Of a stretch of 64,000 bases of DNA, positions 32,920 to 44,640 are shown one piece after another (position 1 is the stretch's first letter; each line of letters starts with the position of its first letter). The stretch is taken from contig NC_086378.1 in NCBI RefSeq assembly GCF_036588685.1, forward strand, positions 35,813,578 to 35,877,577, written 5' to 3'. The notes beneath the pieces were generated by a model, which saw only the letters and a program-made list of their open reading frames with translations, was not told where the DNA came from and made no database searches. The translations under genes were made by a program, and so were the position numbers. The stretch comes from Mytilus trossulus (lineage: Eukaryota; Mollusca; Bivalvia; Mytilida; Mytilidae).

Positions 32920-34020
32920 GGGCTTTAAATTTTTTGTGAAACTGCCTATTCTAGAAGTGACCTTTCTACACTTGACACAAGTATTCCACATCCCAAACTA
33001 AAAGACAAATTGAAAGAGTTGCTATTGCTTTGTTACATAAAAAAGAATGGCCAACGTAGATGCAAGTTTCTTGTCTTAGGGAGGGATAAATCATACTTTG
33101 TTCAAACTATTGACCTGCATGATTTATTACCGGTGACCTCAACTCTGATTCAAACAAAAGAAATCTCTGAAACTGACATTAGCAATGCTTGAATTTCTTG
33201 ATTGACAATGTATTTGTTACGTTTGGAGGACGTGTTTTTTAATAGCATATCGGAATTCCAATAGGAACCAAATATGCCCCTTTTTTAGTCGATTTGTTTC
33301 TTTATTATCATGATGCTGCCTTCATAAAGGACCTTCTTAGGAAGAACGAAAAGAATATATTTTAACTTTACGTTCGGCTATATAGATAATGTTCTCTTAC
33401 TAAATAATTCAAAAATTGATGACTATGTTGAACGCATTTATCCGATCGAACTAGAGATAAAAGGATACAACATATACAGTTAAGACGGCCTTATATCTTG
33501 ACTTTCATCTAAAAATTGACAACAAGGGTCGGTTGAAAACAAAAATTTACGACAAAAGAGATGATATCAGCTTCCCAATTGTAAACTTTCCATTTCTATG
33601 TAGCAATATTCCAGCAGCGCCTTTATACAGAGTAACTTTCTTCAAACTGAAACAATATTCCCGGGCTTGTATTCCCTATCGTGATTTCCTTGATAGAGAT
33701 TTGCTGCTCACAAGGACTATTAAACCAAGAGTTCAAAATGGTGAAGTTCGTAAATTTTACAAACGCCATCACGAGTTGGTTGACCGTTATACAGATAATA
33801 TCGGATATGTCCCTTACGTCGTAACTACAATCCCCTTCCCTTTTCATGAATGTAACCTACCGAATAAGACTATTTACCGGGTTTGTAATAACATGAGTAA
33901 CACGACGGGTGGGGTTAGTATTGCTGTTTGACGTTTTATTCATGTTTAGCCATGGCGATGTCAGTTTATTTTCGATCTATGAGTTTGACTGTTCTTCTGG
34001 TATCTTTCGCCACTCTTTTA
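32920..34020 (+). pseudogene. Penelope-like reverse transcriptase relic
   Basis: Successive frames encode KLKELLLLCYIKKNGQRRCK and LVLGRDKSYFV (33010-33190). A damaged palm region with IPIGTKYAP and YIDN follows (about 33250-33400), then KTKIYDKRDDISFPIVNFPF, CSNIPAAPLYRV and YSRACIPYRDFLDRDLL (33535-33720), ending RYTDNIGYVPYVVTTIPFPF. Stops and frameshifts separate these blocks, so it cannot make a working enzyme. The block order matches Penelope-like elements, and the bivalve elements I recognise share the SNIPAAP and YSRAC...DFLDR motifs. The 3' tail ('GTCAGTTTATTTTCGATCTA', 'GGTATCTTTCGCCACTC') recurs near 35880 and 46735. Confidence 0.8.
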
Positions 34021-34514
34021 TTGATTAAATTTAATAATCTGTAAGAAATGTGTGGATGATGAAACGTCATTTCTTGATTTTAAACAAATTAGATTTTTTT
34101 CAAAATTCTACCTGAATAGAGATGATATCGAGTTGGAAACCATTTCAATGTCTATTGCGAGACTTATGTCCGTGTTTCTCTGTCCTATATTTTCTCCCAT
34201 TTATTTCTATTGTAGTCCTGCCATGTAATGTTGCCATTTTAATGTTATATATAAACATTGTCATTAAAGCATGAGGTTTGAAATGCCACAAAAAAGGTTC
34301 AACAAACCATTTTTTTTCTTAAAATGTCAGGTCAGGAAGATGGCCATTGTTGTGTTACAGTTCGTTTCTGTGTGTGTTACATTTTAATATGGTGTTTTTG
34401 TTGTGTCGTAGTTCTCCTCTTATATTTGATGCGTTTCCCCGAGTTTAAGTTTGCAACCCGGATTTTTTTTTCTCCCCATCAAATCAGGAACAGCGGTATA
34501 CTACTTATTTAGAA

Positions 34515-35295
34515 AAAATGACACGAAAAATTATCGTTCCCGAAGTGGCAGGCCACGCGAAACAATGTTTCGTCAAAATCGGCAAATCAAAATTATTTAT
34601 ATACGGAATCGATTTGTAAACGAGTCACAAACGGCATGGGCATGACAAACCCATGGAAAAAATAACAACAGAATTTAATATCTGCCCAAACAGTTCGTAT
34701 CTGATTGCGTCAAGTTTTTTTAAGAGCTCATTAACTGCAAAGGGACGTATCCTAACGCAGTGTAACAGGATGATACGACTTCAATGAACTCGGTATGGAT
34801 TCTATGGAATAGGCTAACATGAAGACAGGTCTTTTTTACTGATGAATCGAAATTCACTGGAAGCGCAATGAACGATTTTTCTGATGAATGAAAAAGATCG
34901 GTTTTGTGGTGGCGGAATTATGGAATGGGGCGGAATAACCTTCAAGGAACGATCCGATCTCACAATTAGTGATGGTATCCTTACTGCAATAAGGTATAGG
35001 GACGTGACACATGGCACACATTTTGATGAAGTTTCAAGAGAACAATCACATTCGTGTGTTGCCATGCATGGCCAGCAGTATTTATAGATTGATCGTCAAT
35101 CGATCATCTTTTGGACAAAGTTGGATGACTTATCAGAAAAAGACCGAATCCACCAGAAACCATTTGCCAGCTCTTAACAGCACTTTTCAGGGAATGGAAT
35201 CCATAAAGACTTCATTCGACGTTTTATTGATTCAATTTGCCGGTGTCAGGCGGTAATAATTGCAAGAGGTGGTCATACACGGTATTGACATGATA
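34515..35295 (+). pseudogene. Tc1-type transposase relic
   Basis: The frame-broken translation shows RSRSGRPRETMFRQNRQIK (HTH end, about 34530), NEKDRFCGGGIMEWGGITF (34884-34940; the usual form has VWGG), LTAIRYRD, ENNHIRVLP (about 35040), and near the end KDFIRRFID and AVIIARGGHTRY (about 35200-35285). The order is that of Tc1/mariner transposases. The 'SPDLNPIEH' block is missing or scrambled, and at least three frame changes are needed. I saw no intact terminal repeats. Confidence 0.75.
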
Positions 35296-35564
35296 ACTTG
35301 AATATTGAGTTGCATATTACTAACCGTTTCACAAATGATATAGGATATTTTTCTTACGTCGTAACAACAATCTCCTTCCCTTTCATGAACGTGACTTACC
35401 GAATTAGACTTTTTACCGGATTGGTTATATCATCAGCAACACGACGGTGCCACATGTGGAGCAGGATCTACTTTCCATTCTCGAGCACCTGAGATCACCC
35501 CTAGTGTTTGGTGTGGTTTTATATGGTGTGTCATGTGCACTATTGTTTGTCATTTATAAACTCA

Positions 35565-35695
35565 TCATAGATACCAGAACTAAATTTAGTATATACGCCG
35601 GACGCACGTTTCATTTATAAATGACTCATCAGTGACGCTCGAATCCAAAAAAGTTCAAAAGGCCAAAAAAAGTACGAAGTTGAAGAGCATCTGTT
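35565..35695 (-). repeat. Dispersed repeat ('GACGAAACGCGCGTCTGGCG' family), partial
   Basis: Minus-strand fragment with 'GAGCGTCACTGATGAGTCAT' and degenerate 'ACGTGCGTCCGGCGTATA'. It abuts the Penelope-like tail fragment that follows. Confidence 0.6.
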
Positions 35696-35696
35696 T

Positions 35697-35945
35697 GTCT
35701 GTTGACCGTTATACAGATGATATCGGATATGTCCCTTACGTCGGAACTACAATCCCCTTCCCTTTTCATGAATGTAACCTACCGAATAAGACTATTTACC
35801 GGGTTTGTAATAACATGAGTAACACGACGGGTGGGGTTAGTATTGCTGTTTGTCTTTTTTTTCATTTTTAGCCATGTTGTTGTCAGTTTATTTCCGATTT
35901 ATGAGTTTGACGGTCCCTTAAGAATCTTCCGTCTCTCTTTTACTA
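35697..35945 (+). pseudogene. Penelope-like 3' fragment, near-identical to 33779-33930
   Basis: 35701-35852 matches 33779-33930 with two differences that I can see. It then continues into the same 'GTCAGTTTATTTCCGATTTA' tail. A more divergent relative occurs at 35320-35440. It is a small piece of reverse transcriptase end, non-functional. Confidence 0.75.
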
Positions 35946-36584
35946 GTCAACATAAATTTAATTATAAACAATTGGAAGTTTTAGTAATGTAGCTCCCTAT
36001 ATCTTATGAAATTTATGCGATTCTTATCATTTAGACTTTATTTTCTCAACTATTAATATATATTTTATCAGCAATTTTGTCCAGAGTTTAAACAAACCAT
36101 GAAACTACCTCTTCAATTGATTCAAGGCATGCCTGGTGTAGGTTGGTCCCGAGGTACGACTCAGACACAAGAGGCTTTGACAGTGTTGTTTCCATTATGA
36201 CTTATGTGCACATTTTACTTAATTTGATCTTTATCGATAAGATGTTTACTAGATACGATATGTAATATCAACTAAAACCCGATTTACATAATATGTTCTT
36301 CATAAAATACCTGCTGTGCCAAGTCAGGAATATGAAATTGTTTTCCAATCGTTCCCTTGGGTAACAACGTTTGCTCCTGGCATTTTTTATATAGTCTTAT
36401 TTTTCTTTAATTTAGCTAATATTTCTGCTTTTTGTTATTCTCGCAATTACACCACCTATTTTTTTTAAATCGTAAAAATGGAAGCCAGTGTAGTGATGGC
36501 GCCGTTTCAATTTAGCTCTTGAAATATGATGTGTAATAGGGAGATAATTTTGACAAAGTAGAATCCTGTCCGACTTAGTTGTCG

Positions 36585-36665
36585 TGTTTTGAAGCCGAAC
36601 ATTACCGATTGTCACCAAAGACGCATAGATACTGAGGTAAGCAAGTGTATAACATGTACAGTAAG
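36585..36665 (+). mobile_element. 5' part of a split TTAA-type element copy
   Basis: 'TTTTGAAGCCGAACATTACC' and 'GATTGTCACC' match 61364-61394, inside the complete element at 61171-61730. The match stops where a dispersed mussel repeat begins (36667) and resumes at about 39765. Confidence 0.6.
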
Positions 36666-36666
36666 A

Positions 36667-37265
36667 TTTATAAAAAAGAAGATGTGGTATGATTGCCAAT
36701 GAGACAACTACCCACAGAATACCAAAATGACACAAACATTAACAACTATAGGTCACCGTACGGCCTTCAACAATGAGCAAAGCCCATACCGCATAGTCAG
36801 CTATAAAAGGCCCGGATAAGACAATGTAAAACAATTCAAACGAGAAAACTAACGGCCTTATTTATCTAAAAAAAATGAACGAAAAACAAATATGTAACAC
36901 ATAAACAAACGACAACCACTGAATTACAGGCTCCTGACTTGGGACAGCCACATACTTAAATAATGTGGCGGGGTTAAACATGTTAGTGGGATCCTAACCT
37001 TCCCCCTAACCTGGGACAGTGGTATAACAGTACAACATAGAACGAACTATAAAAATCAGTTGAAAAAGGCTTAACTCATCAGATAGACAAAAAATACAAG
37101 TGGAGGAGACCGGGTACTTATACATCCCGACACAAAAAGACACAATGAACAGATCTGAGAGAACTCGCAGTTATCTGACAGCTAGTTCAAAGCCACTAAC
37201 AACTAATAAAAAAAATCATGCCTCTAAGACTAAACAGTCAATCCGTACACATCCTACATACAATG
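36667..37265 (-). repeat. Long dispersed mussel repeat
   Basis: This is the most extended copy of the 'GTCTCATTGGCAATCATACC' family here. Beyond the common part (to about 36850) it continues with 'AATTACAGGCTCCTGACTTG', 'GGTATAACAGTACAACATAG' and 'GGGTACTTATACATCCCGAC'. The open frames inside are repeat-derived. Confidence 0.65.
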
Positions 37266-38049
37266 GATTAAGGGTAAGGTTGCAATACACAGTTAGGAGT
37301 TTAGTTTCGCATTATGGCTCCTGTGGATTTTTCAAATAGGAAAGTTATTGTGTAATAAAAATCATTTTTAGACAGACGAGTGCTAATTTAGCCTTCAAAG
37401 ATGGTTTATATTAAAGATCATCAAGATTATTTTTTACATGTTTTATGGGCTGTTTTCTGTTTGGCAGTCCGTATTTTCATAGCTAGACCGGCCATCGGTC
37501 CAGAAATTAATGAACTGTTTACAAACACTCTTTTTATACACGAAGTTTTTGGCGCAATTTACAAAAAAAATTAGATAAAAGACATATGATTTTCATTAGA
37601 TTTGCTGAATAACATATGTGCACAGTTTCAGAAAAGGTATTACTTCAAGCGATTGAAATTCTACTTTTAGTCAAATTTTGGGGAAATATGTGACATCTCC
37701 CCCCTCCCCCCTTTTGCAATATTTTATAACAAATAAATGCAGATTGTTGCCATGGATACACCAAAAAGAAATCATATTTTACCATTTTATATACTGAAAA
37801 TAAAATCTATGGCAGATTCTGATTACATACATATGCCCATATATGACACAAACAGTAAGCTTAACATTGCAAGAAAGCAATGAAAAGAGAATGGTAAAAT
37901 TCATTAGGGCAAATTTTAGTATTTTTTCCTGACTGTTTATTGCTACCTAAGCCAGAGAAAACATGACCTTGTGCAATGCCAAGTTACAGTTATCGACAGA
38001 TTGTAGATTCATGAAAATGTATATGTATATAACATACTGGTAATATTTA

Positions 38050-39310
38050 GTTAGCTTTTAATCTACTGATAACAAAATCAATATTTATACCAATAAAACA
38101 ATTTTCAGTGATCTTATTACAGTGCTGAATAGGTAACCTTTTAGAATAAGTTTATTTAAAGGAGCAACAAGTTTACATGGATCATTTCTAAATTTCCAGG
38201 CACGATTAACAACATCTCCGTAAAAATGAGGATGTGCTATCCCGTTAGAAATAAGTTTTCTACAGGTACAACCGAACTTCAAAACCAAATCTTTATATCT
38301 ATGGAAAAAAATAGTAAAGGTTTTAAGTAATTCATGGTAACGATATCCCTGGTTTGATAATTTACCAGCAATACAAAGGTTTCGTTCGTTAAAATCAAAA
38401 ACGTCACAGCAGACACGGGCATAGCGAACAAGTTGTGAAATATAAACACACGGTTAGATGGTGCCAAAGGAACATCACCATCTAAAAATGGAAAATTAAT
38501 AATAGGGAACAAAAAATCGTCTCTTTTGTCGTTAATTTTAGTGTGTAATTTCCCGTTTGAAACCCAAATATCTAAATCCAGGAAAGGATAGTTATAAACG
38601 AATACATTTGATTTATTTAAAGTAAGTTCCTTGGGGATAAATGTCAGCAGTATATTGAGAAAGTTCTTGATTATTTAACGAAAAAAATATCATCAAGATA
38701 ACGGTAAGTGTTGTTGAATTTATCAATTAAATGCAATTTCGTCGGGTCTTTACTGAGTTTAGTCATAAACTGTGATCCGTAACAGTACAAAAACAAGTCT
38801 GCTATTAAAGGGGCACAATTAGTACCCATGGGGATACCTACAATCTGTCGATAAACTTTGTTGCCGAAACGTACGTAAATATTATCAAGGAGAAAAGTAA
38901 CAGTTTCAATCATGCCATTACACTTCCAGTAAGTATATCTAGCATATTTATCTTTCTCATTAGAGAAGAAGGCTTATTGAAGGACGCCTCCGGGTGCGGG
39001 AATTTCTCGCTACATTGAAGACCTGTTGGTGACTTTCTGCTGTTGTTTTTTTATTTGGTCGGGTTGTTGTCTCTTTGACACATTCCCCATCTCCATTCTC
39101 AATTTTATTTAAATGAGTTGCAGCAACTATATCTACATTCAGCTTTACAAAACGACCATTTAACTAAATAGGAAAAACTTTTGTTTAATAAGATAGTGTG
39201 GAAGTGTAGTGTTAAGCGTAGAAAAATCAAAACTATTAACAGAATCAAAAGGACCATCAAAAGCCCGTAATTTATCTAAAACATCCAAAGAATGTTAAAT
39301 TGTCCCCTTT
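38050..39310 (-). pseudogene. Penelope-like reverse transcriptase relic, minus strand
   Basis: Reading 39310 down to 38050 gives HSLDVLDKLRAFDGPFDSVN and SFDFSTLNTTLPHYLIKQKF, and after an inserted repeat, KYARYTYWKCNG and MIETVTFLLDNIYVRFGNKV. The catalytic region follows: GIPMGTNCAPLIADLFLYCY, then YRYLDDI (38700-38913). Downstream are FPIINFPFLDGDVPLAPSNR and, further on, RKLISNGIAHPHFYGDVVNR. Palm motifs are intact (YLDD), but several frameshifts and the repeat at 38980-39113 break it. It is a different subfamily from the plus-strand relic (DGDVPLAPS against CSNIPAAP). Confidence 0.85.
38980..39113 (+). repeat. 'CGCCTCCGGGTGCGGG' repeat inserted in the Penelope-like relic
   Basis: It begins GACGCCTCCGGGTGCGGG and ends TTCTCAATTTTATT. 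The reverse transcriptase coding sequence resumes on both sides (CCNSF... before and FFSNEKDKYARY after, on the minus strand). This gives clean insertion boundaries. Confidence 0.8.
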
Positions 39311-39764
39311 TAAAATTTTTATACGATGATAACTGATGTACCCATATTTTGACTATTTTATTAGTTGTGACTGTTTATTTAACGCATCATGTAAATATAA
39401 CGGAATTTGATGAGACTGTTATTAAAGTGAGAGGGTTAGCGCTATAGAACCAGATTTAATCCACCATTTTCTACATTTGAAAATGCCCGTACCAAGTCAA
39501 GAATATGACAGTTCTTGTCCATTCGTTTTTGATGCGTTTTGTTATTTTGATTTTGCTATGTGATTATGGACTTTCCTAATTGATTTTCCTCTGAGTTCAG
39601 TATATTTGTTATTTTACTTTTTACACTCCAAAAATAGTTTATACCACTATGTTCATATATCTTACTTGTTACAATAGTTTATGATAAGCTCTTTAGTTTA
39701 TTTTGATGAAGGAGCAGTGTTTCAATTTTTGACTCTCTCTCTGTCCATTTGGTTTTCCCCTTCA

Positions 39765-39920
39765 CACTTGCGTACTGCGATCAACAGATGTTTTAGGTCA
39801 CTGCATACGGAAATCATGTCGGTGAATTATTGTCTGGGAAACCAATAACTAATAAAAAAATTATTTCTTATTTTGGACAAATTAAAGAATTTCTTCAGAA
39901 AAGTATATGTACATAAGTTA
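39765..39920 (+). mobile_element. 3' part of a split TTAA-type element copy
   Basis: 'GGTCACTGCATACGGAAAT', 'GGACAAATTAAAGAATTT' and 'AAAAGTATATGTACAT' match 61525-61650 of the element at 61171-61730. Together with 36585-36665 it marks one copy split by about 3.1 kb of inserted sequence. Confidence 0.6.
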
Positions 39921-40039
39921 TTGAAAATAACACGGCATATTCAGGTCACTATACATTTATTGCATAGACGGAGGCATACGGATAGACGTGCAGTGATTCC
40001 GATCGTTTCACCTGGCAACAAAATAGAAAAAAAATGAAA

Positions 40040-41563
40040 TCACGTGTGAGTTTGTTGACAAGACTCTAATGCTTGTCGAACTTTGTAAATGTTAACTGTT
40101 TGATTCCGGTACAACGGAACAGAAATATACTTGAGACCTAATTTATAGCTTAAACTCATGTAACAAACATTTGATTCAACAGGTGTAAATTCAATTACGC
40201 ATGTTCCCCTTTGCGTAGCAATCAAGTTCACCATACCGGCACCATGAGGACCAATCACAATCGAGGAATTTGCAAAACGCTCCAACTGAATTTCCAGAGA
40301 TGGCAAGGATCGATCATCATGAACAATTACGTCTAATTGAGCTTGCTTTGCAAAATTTTCTACCAGCAGCTGAGTTTCGTTAAAGTAAGGCATCACACGG
40401 CTTTTGGTTCTTTTAATCAGTAAAACAGAATTTCTAATACTAGTCCTATGAACATTTGGCAGAATAGTGTTGCGTAACCACTGAATCTGTTCCATGGAGG
40501 GCTTGCCGCATAATCCTACTTCCGGAACAAATAAAATATCTGCTAGTATAGTACCATCAATAACATTTTTTTCATCAATTTTTACCAATTTTAGCCATTT
40601 CATCACATATCGATTTTTCTGACTAACATGGATAAAACTATTTTGTTTTTCTGATTCAGGCAATAGTGCTAGCCCTACTAAGGCCTCCATCGGGAAATGC
40701 CATATGCCGTAACTCCAGTAGAGAGCTATCGAGACAACTCGATTATATCGTTTCAGTGAAATCTTGCGTAACGATAAGTTCCCTGGAGTAACACAGCCTC
40801 CATTTCGAACGGTTAAATTATATTTAGTATGCACAATCCAACCATCAGTAGAGACAACAACATCTTGGAATTTTGCAATTCTACCAACATGGTTTTTAGC
40901 ACCATCAAAACCATGCCATAACTTTAATTGCTGTAAATCATGTTTGGCTAAAATATTACTAAGCCTTCTGTAGCTTTCCCTGGAATTCCGTTTAAGACTC
41001 TGTATATTTTCCGGATCCATCGTTATATCACCCACCATATTGGAATCATATGAAGGGAGTTCTATTGATGTTACACTGTACCAACTCATATTCTTGTTAT
41101 CCCAGATAAAGGGGGCATTCTTCGCTAGCAGAGTACGATTTATTCTGATGTTTTCAGAATATACTTTCAGAGTTGGAAATGATATGAAAGAAAGTTTAGT
41201 ACCACCAGATGACTGCTTCTGAACATCACTACTGGAAAACAATGAATCATATTTAACAATTGTGCGAGGGTTTGATTTCGTCCTAGACAATTTTGTATGA
41301 GAAAGCAAGAAATGGCTTAAATCTTTTGCAGTTGTCCTTTTATTGCCCACCAAATGTTTATTGTTTACAAGTAGAGAATCATGCTCTGTTAGTACAGACT
41401 TATATTGAACAGATTCTGATGCGGACTGCTGTATAATAATGGGGTGCCATATTGAAGACACATAAACCAGACAAAGAAACGCCAACGATACATAACAGTA
41501 TAGTTTCCAATGTCTTGAGGAGCCGAGACATTTATTTTTGATCAAATTGAAAGAATTTACCAT
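40040..41563 (-). CDS. Glycosyltransferase family 61 (DUF563)-like, type II membrane protein
   Basis: Single open frame of 507 codons. A short basic cytoplasmic end is followed by one hydrophobic segment (about residues 21-41, LYCYVSLAFLCLVYV), which suggests a Golgi/ER signal-anchor. A stem lies at about 45-200. The catalytic region starts near 245 (NGGCVTPGN, then VSIALYWSYGIWHFPMEALV). It ends with the family hallmark SSIVIGPHGAGMVNL (GPHGAG at 438-443) and CVIEFTP. Several N-glycosylation sequons are present (NMS, NRT, NLT, NLS, NET, NSS, NQT). GT61 members include protein O-linked GlcNAc and xylosyl transferases; the exact donor and acceptor cannot be told. No disabling change is seen. 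A poly(A) signal (TTTATT on +) lies at 39956-39961, about 80 bp past the stop. Confidence 0.85.
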   Translation of the reverse strand: MVNSFNLIKNKCLGSSRHWKLYCYVSLAFLCLVYVSSIWHPIIIQQSASESVQYKSVLTEHDSLLVNNKHLVGNKRTTAKDLSHFLLSHTKLSRTKSNPRTIVKYDSLFSSSDVQKQSSGGTKLSFISFPTLKVYSENIRINRTLLAKNAPFIWDNKNMSWYSVTSIELPSYDSNMVGDITMDPENIQSLKRNSRESYRRLSNILAKHDLQQLKLWHGFDGAKNHVGRIAKFQDVVVSTDGWIVHTKYNLTVRNGGCVTPGNLSLRKISLKRYNRVVSIALYWSYGIWHFPMEALVGLALLPESEKQNSFIHVSQKNRYVMKWLKLVKIDEKNVIDGTILADILFVPEVGLCGKPSMEQIQWLRNTILPNVHRTSIRNSVLLIKRTKSRVMPYFNETQLLVENFAKQAQLDVIVHDDRSLPSLEIQLERFANSSIVIGPHGAGMVNLIATQRGTCVIEFTPVESNVCYMSLSYKLGLKYISVPLYRNQTVNIYKVRQALESCQQTHT

Positions 41564-42056
41564 TTTAAGGTTATAATATCAAAACTAGTCAACCCTGATG
41601 GTTAACAAAGGATTCGATCCAAAAGGACCCCAATTCAAATTGTGTATCCTCTTCCAAGTACAACACTTTTGCGAATTTTAAATAATATTTTTAGACTGGT
41701 AGCCAATTTCACGGATGTATGCTTCTCTGGTATAGTCGGTTTGAAATCCACACAAACTGTAAAAAGAAAGTGTATAAATTAATTATAGATAATTTAATAA
41801 ATGAACTACTAGTCTACCAGTTACAAAGAGATGGGAAGAGAGTTTTACCACAAAAGTCAACGAAAAAAACGGGGGAAAAAAAGACAAAAGTCATGCCTCT
41901 AGAAATCAACATGTACATATTATGCAAATTGAGTGATTGATTGTTGGTTATTTAACGTTCAAATAGCAAAGGTTCATTAATATTCAGGACTAAAAACATA
42001 GGGGTGTAACAGTCCATCATAACGGAACAGACTGACAACATTTTTTTTCTATACAG

Positions 42057-42252
42057 AAGGCCGTTAGTTTTCTAGTTTGAACTGTTTTAAATTGTCATTT
42101 CTGGGTCTTTTATAGCTGACTATGCGGTATGGCTTTGCTCATTGTTGAAAGCCGTACGTTGACCTATAGTTGTTAATTTCAGTGTTATTTTGGTCTCTTG
42201 TGGACAGTTGTCTCATTGGCAATCATACCACATCTTCCTTTTTATATTTAAA
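42057..42252 (+). repeat. Dispersed mussel repeat ('GTCTCATTGGCAATCATACC' family)
   Basis: Plus-strand copy with GCTGACTATGCGGTATGGCT and TCTCATTGGCAATCATACCA, close in length to the copy at 21829-22014. Confidence 0.75.
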
Positions 42253-43468
42253 AGTCAGTTGCAATCAGATTAACTAAAATATAAAAAAATAATACAATAG
42301 ACACAAAACACTGAAATAAGAGTATTTGCAGTTACCGAAAGTGTGTTCAATAGAAATAAGAAGATGTGGTATGAGTGTCAATGAGATAACTCTCCATCCA
42401 AAGCTAGTTACAACTAATACTGAAATAAATCTTGTTCACCCAGACTTAAATATCAATCAGTACACAACCGACGGATTTAGTCATAAATAGTCCGAGTATC
42501 GCCATGAGCTTGTATACATTGCATACATGCATGCATACATACAATAAAGGTTTTGCCAATCGAAACTTTGCAATAGAAATACTAATAATGATTATCAAAT
42601 TGTCTTCAAACACAACCAGGGATTTTTTTTTTAGATCTCTTTGTTTTATACAAAAATAATCCAGTTTTTAAAGCATAAAAAAAAATTGTCACGAACACAG
42701 TGATTTCTTCGAACCAATTTAATTAGTTTTACACTTATGTGTAGTATAATTACACAATGCAAAAACAGAGCACATTATTACAGTAATGTCTTCCAAATCG
42801 AAACTGACGAATCTTAATTTTATGATAAATCATCGTAAACTCAAATTATGTCAACCGACATTAAAACTCAAATCTGTTATATTCGACAGCAAATTGAAAT
42901 TTAGTTATTTTGCTTCTCCTATATATGTATCTTCAGAAGAGGTCCATAATAGTGTATACTTCCAGTAAAAGCGAACATTCTTTGCTTTCACTGCTTTTAT
43001 ATAAATCGACTGTCTTTTATTTTTGTTTTTCATTAAATTCTGTCGTCATTATAAACTTTTAGTGATTTCTATTTTCTAAATATTGCCCCATTTGAGTATT
43101 CTTATATTTCTTGCCCGACAAGTGCCCATCTAGGTTAAATAAAATACTATCATAATGCCTAGCGTATATATGGTATTCCACTGGCACTGGTATAGCATTA
43201 AATACTGGAAGATTGAGATCTTTAAAACTAGTTTTAACATCGCCACATGCTCAAAACATACAAATGTCTGTTATAAGTCAGATCACGTAAACGATCTTTT
43301 ATATTTCAATAGGCGCGGGTCCAGTCATTTTGAAAAAGGAGAGAGGGAATCAACTGCTGGATTACAATGAAACGTTCACATAATTGAAAAAATTGCAAAA
43401 AAAAACAAACGGAAAAAGGGCGGTTCGACCTATAGGAATATCCCTCCCATGGATCCGTCAATGCTTTT

Positions 43469-43484
43469 GGGGGGGGGGGGGGGG
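43469..43484. repeat. Homopolymer G run (16 bp)
   Basis: Sixteen G in a row followed by AAGGGGGG. Assembly length here may be unreliable, and the stretch could form a G-quadruplex. Confidence 0.85.
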
Positions 43485-44148
43485 AAGGGGGGAATTGCAG
43501 AAATTTTATACTTTATATATAAGATATCTTAAATAACATTTATCTCAGTTAATATATTTATACGATATCTCATAAAATATATAAGATAAGTTATATATTA
43601 ACGGTATGTGAGATAACTTGGAAACTTGGAATTTGAACAAATAGCAAAACTGCTTGCCATATATTTTGGTTTTTCTTTTTATTGGGATTACGTCTTTATA
43701 GTTCTGTTTATTCCTTAAGGAAGTTAGGATATTAATATTAAGTAAGGAATCAAAAGAGCAAAAAACATATAGAGGTCAATGTGCTTGTTTTCGAGATTTT
43801 AGCCATTGAAATTTTGGCTGGAAAATGTTCTGACTCTCTTGATTTTTCATATCTATAGATACAAGTTAAAATTCTCAAAACCTATTAAGAAAGAAGTAAG
43901 ATTTTTTAAGACTTTTAAAAATTGCTTATAATTATACATGTAAAAGATTGAAAAAGAGAAATGGGGATCAATAGGCATTTTTTTTAAGGCATTCAAATGG
44001 ATAAAACCAATATTGCAAAATATGACAAGCGAACAACCTTTTAATAATTTTAATATCTCTTTTTCTTCTTCCCTCATATAAGATAATAACACGATGAAGA
44101 TTTTTAAGCGATATGTCTCGAAGGATATACGACAATAACTTTCCATTG

Positions 44149-44640
44149 TGACGTCATACAACAATTAATTTCCATTGTGGCGTCGGATATTTTCTATTAT
44201 GACGTCAAAATTTTAGGGGAACCCTTGTAATGTCCAGTCATCAAAAAGACATGGCTTAAATTTAATGGTAATATTATAGAAGAAAAGGTTTGTGCCAACA
44301 TGAACGATTTTGAAGATCATCATCAAGCAAACAAAATGAGTCGGGGAAAATATCGTCACTTTGTTTTCGTACGTCTAATAAAATTCGTACTGCGACGTCA
44401 CAATATATTCAATATGCAACCTAGATCATCCTAATGAGCACGATAATCCCTATACTGTAAACACAAAAATAACCTCATCAGACAAGATTTTTGTATACTT
44501 TGGAAAATAATGATGAGCCGATTTTCGTCGTTTAATGCCATATCAAAATAGGTTATGATACTTTTTATAAAAAAAACAACTTTATTATGAAAAACGTTAC
44601 CTGTAAGAGCGTTTCTTTATTTACATAGGGAATGACGTCA
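44149..44640. promoter_or_regulatory. Cluster of CRE-like TGACGTCA palindromes
   Basis: Perfect TGACGTCA at 44149-44156, 44200-44207 and 44633-44640, with near matches at 44177 (TGGCGTCG) and 44393 (CGACGTCA). The first sites sit in short repeats of 'TTCCATTGTGACGTCA'. No gene start is near, so this may be repeat structure and not a working enhancer. Confidence 0.3.

Noticed and set aside
34814..35065. Minus-strand 83-codon frame
   Set aside because: Antisense of the Tc1-type transposase relic.
42786..42968. 60-codon frame
   Set aside because: No homology, no splice signals and no neighbours; within the length expected by chance.
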